NCBI GenBank assembly: GCA_023265155.1
Contig: JAHFUL010000002.1
Span: 1-36,087 of the forward strand
Length of the DNA: 36,087 bases
Direction of reading: 5' to 3'
Source of the DNA: Acidobacteriota bacterium
GTDB taxonomy: Bacteria > Acidobacteriota > Vicinamibacteria > Vicinamibacterales > CAVVIG01
Positions 32,395 through 36,087 of this stretch are shown here, one piece after another. Every line of letters begins with the position of its first letter. The first letter of the stretch is position 1. The notes under the pieces were generated by a model, which saw nothing but the letters and a program-made list of their open reading frames with translations, ran no database searches and was not told where the DNA came from. The translations under genes were made by a program, and so were the position numbers.

Positions 32395-33737
32395 GGTTCA
32401 AGGGGCTGACGTCCCGCACCGGCGCTTCCCACGTTGCCGGGATAGAAGATCATCGGTGGATCGCTGCCGAGGACGAGGAGCTTGAACTTGCCCCACAGGA
32501 ACAATGGCAGGAACGTGCGTGAGGGCGGCGGCACTTTGTTCGAAACCGGCGGCAGCGAACGGAGGTACGCCACGATCGCATTCAGATCATCCGCCTTCAG
32601 CGTCGAGAACGACGGCCAGTCCATCGGGTAGGGCAGCAGCCTCGTGCCGTCCTTCAGAATGCCTCGAGTGAGGACTCTCTTGATTTCATCGTCGGTCCAG
32701 TTTCCGAGCCCCGTCGCCTTGTCGGAGGTGAGATTGCCGGTCGGATAGTCGCCGAACGGCTCGACGTGAATGCGGAAGCCACCCGCCATCTTCAGCCCGG
32801 GGATCAGCCGCTTGTGCTCGTCGACCGGGGAGTGACACAGAGCGCAGCCGATCGTGTCGACGAGATACTGGCCGCGCTTCACGGGATTGGCTCGGGCCTC
32901 GGCGTCTTCGCGCGCGTAGAAATCTGCCACTTCCCGGGCGTTCATCCGCCACAGCGGCTTGCGCGCAAGCGACACGACGTAGTTCGCGAGATCCCACATG
33001 GCGTTCTCGCTCGCGGAGTCCTTGAACGAGGGCATCGGCGTGCCGGACATCCCGCCGCTGAAGCGCATGTAGAGATCCTGCGCGCCGGGACCGCCGTGAA
33101 ACGTCCAGGGCTCGGTGAGATCGGCGGCGCGGAGCGGCTGCCGCCAGTCGTCCTCGAACGTCGTCGCCGTGGCGCCCGTGCCGCGCCCGTCGCTCCCGTG
33201 ACATTTGCCGCACTGCAGCGTTTGGTAGACGCCGTATCCCCGTCTCACGCTTTGGGGGGAGCTCACGGGCTGCGGCCCGGCCGCAATTTCCTTCGGCGTC
33301 TCGGATGCAAAGCGCGGCGACAGTGTCTTGACGAACGCGACGACGTCAGAGATGTCATTGTCGGAGATGAGGGTTTCCCATCCCGGCATCGCCGAACCGT
33401 AGAGGCCTTTGCGCACGGAGCGCACGAGGTCGGCGTCGGTGGGGATGCTGCCGGTTTCGGTCGAGCGAATCTTGTAGCGCCCCAGCGTGAAGTCGCGCGG
33501 CCGGGGCGTCAGCAGGTGCGCGGCGGGACCGTCCCCCTGGCCCGCCGTTCCGTGGCACTCCACGCAGCGCCGGTCGTAGACGGCTTTTCCGCGCGTTGCA
33601 TCGCTGGCGGATACCGTTGAGGATGGTGATGCGGCTGGAGGCTGTGCAGCATGCGAGACCGGCTGAAGGGCGAATGCGGTCGCCCCGATTACGACCGCGA
33701 TCGCCGAAGAGATCGCAACGTTTGCGGAGCGAGTCAT
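32391..33737 (-). CDS. Triheme c-type cytochrome
   Basis: Periplasmic electron-transfer protein of 448 aa with a signal peptide (1-31, ending SHAA). It carries three CxxCH haem sites: CVECH (58-62), CGKCH (176-180) and CALCH (298-302). Likely distal Met ligands are Met117 (GSAMPGW), Met235 (GTPMPSF) and Met372 (PYPMDW), so three class I-like domains run in series. The third is closely related to the next gene's single domain. The C-terminal tail has a hydrophobic stretch (FLPLFLWGKFKLLVLG) that could touch the membrane. The ATG at 33737 lies 21 bp after the oxidoreductase stop, and its TGA overlaps the next ATG. The arrangement recalls cytochrome subunits of periplasmic alcohol or sulfur-compound dehydrogenases, but no catalytic subunit is seen. 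Confidence 0.9.
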   Translation of the reverse strand: MTRSANVAISSAIAVVIGATAFALQPVSHAAQPPAASPSSTVSASDATRGKAVYDRRCVECHGTAGQGDGPAAHLLTPRPRDFTLGRYKIRSTETGSIPTDADLVRSVRKGLYGSAMPGWETLISDNDISDVVAFVKTLSPRFASETPKEIAAGPQPVSSPQSVRRGYGVYQTLQCGKCHGSDGRGTGATATTFEDDWRQPLRAADLTEPWTFHGGPGAQDLYMRFSGGMSGTPMPSFKDSASENAMWDLANYVVSLARKPLWRMNAREVADFYAREDAEARANPVKRGQYLVDTIGCALCHSPVDEHKRLIPGLKMAGGFRIHVEPFGDYPTGNLTSDKATGLGNWTDDEIKRVLTRGILKDGTRLLPYPMDWPSFSTLKADDLNAIVAYLRSLPPVSNKVPPPSRTFLPLFLWGKFKLLVLGSDPPMIFYPGNVGSAGAGRQPLEP

Positions 33738-33758
33738 GCGTTTGATGTCGCCGTGCCT

Positions 33759-34736
33759 CTACGGTACGAGCACGATTTTGCCGAACGACCCTGGCTGAAG
33801 AACGGCCTCATGCGCTTTGGACGCATCAGCAAGCGGAAACTCCCGGCCGACGACGGGATTGAGTGTGCCGTTGGCGAGGCCCGCGACGAGCGCCGAATGG
33901 ATGGACACGAGCTCTGAGGGACCTGCGTTGAAGAGCGTCATCCCCACGATCGCGGCGTCCTTCCCCATCGTGCCTCGCGGATCGATCTCGATGCGCCCGC
34001 GATTGCCGATGACGACGACGCGGCCGCCGAACGCCAGGACGGTGAGATCCTTGTCCAGGTTGAGGTGCGCAGCCATCTCCAAGACGATGTTCACGCCGCG
34101 ACCCCCGGTGGCGGGCATCACCCCGTCCAGGTAATTCGGTTCGCGATGGTTCAGCACGACGTCGGCGCCGTGCTCACGCACGACAGCAAGTCCCTTCTCC
34201 GTTCCCCCGGTGCCGATCACGGTCATGCCGTGCGACTTCGCGATCTCGACGGCGCCGATTCCCACGCCGCCGGTCGCACCATGAACGAGCACGGTTTCCC
34301 CCGCCTTCGCATTCGCGCGGACCAAGAGCGCGCGGTACGCGGTCGCATAGGGAACGCCGAGCGCCGCGCCCTGGGCGAACGAGACGCGATCGGGAAGGCG
34401 GTGAACCTGAGCGGGCGTGCAGAGCGCCTTCTCCGCGTACGTGCCGGCGCCCGCGACGGACACGTTGTCGCCGGCGATGTACACGCGGTCGCCCGGTTTC
34501 CAGGTCGTGATCTCCGTGCCGACCGCCTCGACTTCGCCCGCGCCGTCGGTGCCGGGCACCCAGGGCAGATTCGGCTTGCGGGCGTAGACGCCGGCGCGAA
34601 TGTACGTCTCGACAGGATTCACGCCGGCGGCGCGAATGCGGACCAGGATCTGCGAGGGTCCCGGTTTCGGATCCGGAACCTCTTCGGCACGCATGACATC
34701 GGGGGCGCCGAACTCGCGGACAAGAATGGTGCGCAT
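33759..34736 (-). CDS. Zinc-independent MDR family NAD(P)H:quinone oxidoreductase-like protein
   Basis: Medium-chain dehydrogenase/reductase of 325 aa, probably reducing quinones or enone-type carbonyls with NADPH in the cytoplasm. The GroES-like N-terminal half contains [14 protein letters not shown] and [16 protein letters not shown]; the Rossmann half has [17 protein letters not shown] with the nucleotide loop at 152-159. The structural-zinc cysteine cluster of alcohol dehydrogenases is absent, which supports the quinone-reductase branch. The ATG at 34736 is chosen because [10 protein letters not shown] is the normal family start; the open frame extends upstream through ispG on the other strand and is not real there. 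It leads the minus-strand cytochrome group and is divergent from ispG with a gap of only 27 bp. Confidence 0.88.
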   Translation of the reverse strand: MRTILVREFGAPDVMRAEEVPDPKPGPSQILVRIRAAGVNPVETYIRAGVYARKPNLPWVPGTDGAGEVEAVGTEITTWKPGDRVYIAGDNVSVAGAGTYAEKALCTPAQVHRLPDRVSFAQGAALGVPYATAYRALLVRANAKAGETVLVHGATGGVGIGAVEIAKSHGMTVIGTGGTEKGLAVVREHGADVVLNHREPNYLDGVMPATGGRGVNIVLEMAAHLNLDKDLTVLAFGGRVVVIGNRGRIEIDPRGTMGKDAAIVGMTLFNAGPSELVSIHSALVAGLANGTLNPVVGREFPLADASKAHEAVLQPGSFGKIVLVP

Positions 34737-34763
34737 GGGGCACGATGCTATCATGAGAAATTG

Positions 34764-35999
34764 ATGTCGGTCGTAAGACTCCATAAGACTGTGGGCGTGA
34801 AAGTCGGCGCCGGAAAAGGCGTCCAGGTCGGCGGAGGCGCGCCGGTCGTCGTGCAATCGATGACGATGACCGACACAGCCGATCGGGTGGCCACCGCCGC
34901 GCAGTGCATCGAGCTGGCGGAAGCGGGATCCGAAATGGTCCGCGTCACGGTGAATGTGCCCGAAGCGGCCGCCGCGGTACCCGAGATCAAGCAGCGGATG
35001 CTCGACGCCGGCTGTATGGTGCCGCTGATTGGCGACTTCCACTACAACGGGCACATCCTGCTGACGAAGTTTCCTGCCTGCGCGGCCGCGCTGGACAAGT
35101 ATCGGATCAATCCAGGGAATGTCGGCACCGGAATGCGCCGCGACGAACAGTTCGCCACCATCTGCAAGGTCGCGGTGGACAACGCCAGGCCGGTGCGCAT
35201 CGGCGTCAACGGCGGATCGCTCAATCAGGATCTCGTCGTGGCGAAGATGCAGGAGAACACGGATCGGAATCTCGGCAGGACATCGGAAGAGATCATCAAC
35301 GAATGCATGGTGCTCTCGGCAGTCGATTCGACCGCGCGGGCCCTCGAGAGCGGCTTGCGAACAGATCAGGTCATCATTTCCTGCAAGACCTCGCGTCCGC
35401 GGGACTTGATCGCGGTCTATCGCGCACTGGCTCGAGAAACCGATCAACCACTGCATCTCGGCCTCACCGAGGCTGGCATGGGCATGAAGGGGCTGGTCTG
35501 GTCGGCATCCGCCATGGGCGTGCTGCTCAACGAGGGCATCGGCGACACGATTCGCGTCTCGCTCACGCCGAAACCGAACGGCGATCGGCGCGAAGAGGTG
35601 TACGCCGCGTGCGAGCTGCTGCAAGCGCTCGGGTTACGGTCGTTCTCTCCCAGTGTCACGGCGTGCCCGGGCTGCGGCCGGACGACGAGCACGACGTTTC
35701 AGGAGCTGGCGGAACGGACGCAGGACTACATCCGCGAGAAGATGCCCGAGTGGAAGAGCCAGTACGAGGGCGTCGAGGCGATGACCCTCGCCGTGATGGG
35801 ATGCGTCGTGAACGGCCCCGGCGAGTCGAAGGCGGCGAACATCGGCATCAGCCTGCCGGGCACGGGCGAGGCGCCCAACTGTCCCATCTACATTGATGGC
35901 GAGCACGTGAAGACGCTGCGCGGGACCTACGCGGAGCTCGCCGCCGCGTTTCAGCGGCTCGTGGATGATTACGTCGAGCACAAGTACGCCCGACGCTGA
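34764..35999 (+). CDS. ispG: 4-hydroxy-3-methylbut-2-enyl-diphosphate synthase (IspG/GcpE)
   Basis: Enzyme of the MEP isoprenoid pathway, 411 aa, converting methylerythritol 2,4-cyclodiphosphate to hydroxymethylbutenyl diphosphate in the cytoplasm using a [4Fe-4S] cluster. Cluster ligands are visible: Cys301 and Cys304 in TACPGCGRT, and Cys347 with Glu354 in GCVVNGPGE. Other family blocks are [23 protein letters not shown] and [10 protein letters not shown]. Length fits the short bacterial form that lacks the large inserted domain of plants. The ATG at 34764 is chosen because the family starts just here; upstream in-frame sequence lies over the divergent oxidoreductase. GAGAA lies about 6 nt upstream as a weak ribosome-binding site. 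The 3' end overlaps a recQ-like gene. Confidence 0.93.
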   Translation: MSVVRLHKTVGVKVGAGKGVQVGGGAPVVVQSMTMTDTADRVATAAQCIELAEAGSEMVRVTVNVPEAAAAVPEIKQRMLDAGCMVPLIGDFHYNGHILLTKFPACAAALDKYRINPGNVGTGMRRDEQFATICKVAVDNARPVRIGVNGGSLNQDLVVAKMQENTDRNLGRTSEEIINECMVLSAVDSTARALESGLRTDQVIISCKTSRPRDLIAVYRALARETDQPLHLGLTEAGMGMKGLVWSASAMGVLLNEGIGDTIRVSLTPKPNGDRREEVYAACELLQALGLRSFSPSVTACPGCGRTTSTTFQELAERTQDYIREKMPEWKSQYEGVEAMTLAVMGCVVNGPGESKAANIGISLPGTGEAPNCPIYIDGEHVKTLRGTYAELAAAFQRLVDDYVEHKYARR

Positions 36000-36087
36000 T
36001 CGCCTCCTGCGGGATGTTCTCCATCGCATCTGGGGCTTCTCCGATTTCCGTCCCCTGCAGCGGGAGGCGATGCACGCCATCCTCGAG
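35965..36087 (+). CDS. recQ: RecQ-like ATP-dependent DNA helicase, N-terminal fragment cut by the window edge
   Basis: The ATG at 35965 opens a frame that runs to the window end (41 codons) and overlaps the ispG 3' end by 35 bases in another frame. After a Ser/Thr-rich start, the translation reads [11 protein letters not shown], then [16 protein letters not shown]. The GFxxFRPxQxEAI-type segment is the Q-motif region at the start of RecQ helicases. Walker motifs would lie beyond the edge. The overlap suggests co-transcription with ispG. The start codon is inferred from the open frame and family layout; no strong ribosome-binding site is visible. Confidence 0.75.
   Translation, partial: MITSSTSTPDADRLLRDVLHRIWGFSDFRPLQREAMHAILE

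Noticed and set aside
34737-35624. 296-codon upstream extension of the oxidoreductase frame
   Set aside because: It runs antisense through ispG; the known family N-terminus begins at the ATG at 34736.

Overview
This is a high-GC (roughly 65%) chromosomal segment, most likely from an Acidobacteriota bacterium; Vicinamibacteria is my best guess. The main clue is four consecutive genes for exported proteins of the acidobacterial VWFA-related type. A M14 peptidase with a NNRD segment, a UPF0182 membrane protein, soil-type multihaem cytochromes and dispersed hairpin repeats fit that picture. The assignment is inference from gene types; no rRNA or tRNA is present.

Layout, left to right. Positions 1-230 hold a 60-bp tandem repeat that runs into the 3' end of a secreted M14 carboxypeptidase gene (minus). 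A 9-bp satellite separates it from a divergent class I/II aminotransferase (plus), followed by a Uma2-family nuclease-like gene. A topoisomerase IV subunit B gene (parE-type, minus) comes next. Positions 7216-19477 form a 12-kb plus-strand block: a 1033-aa exported protein of unknown function, a VWA protein with an intact MIDAS, and three tandem paralogues with degenerate MIDAS motifs and C-terminal TPR-like repeats. Two minus-strand genes follow, an NYN RNase-like protein with two OST-HTH/LOTUS-type domains and a topoisomerase IV subunit A (parC-type), then a CoA-pyrophosphatase-type Nudix gene. After a large DUF349 protein (plus), the minus strand carries UPF0182 with a two-domain FKBP, and a quinone-oxidoreductase-like gene with two c-type cytochromes. 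The right edge has ispG (isoprenoid MEP pathway) overlapping the start of a recQ-like helicase.

The most interesting non-coding signal is a family of REP-like hairpins. Each has a GTAG tetranucleotide, then a short stem closed by a TTC-type loop. Stem sequences differ between copies while staying complementary. They sit at gene 3' ends, and in two genes the TAG stop codon is the TAG of the GTAG box. A second, unrelated repeat of about 135 bp with paired GGGGTC-T-GACCCC palindromes occurs as two inverted copies 26.6 kb apart. The third strong signal is the VWA cluster, where a fossil of an upstream gene's 3' end between two paralogues records the tandem duplication.

Most functional units are conventional housekeeping genes (type II topoisomerase, IspG, Nudix, RecQ). 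The VWA block, the NYN-LOTUS protein and the repeat families are the parts worth following.
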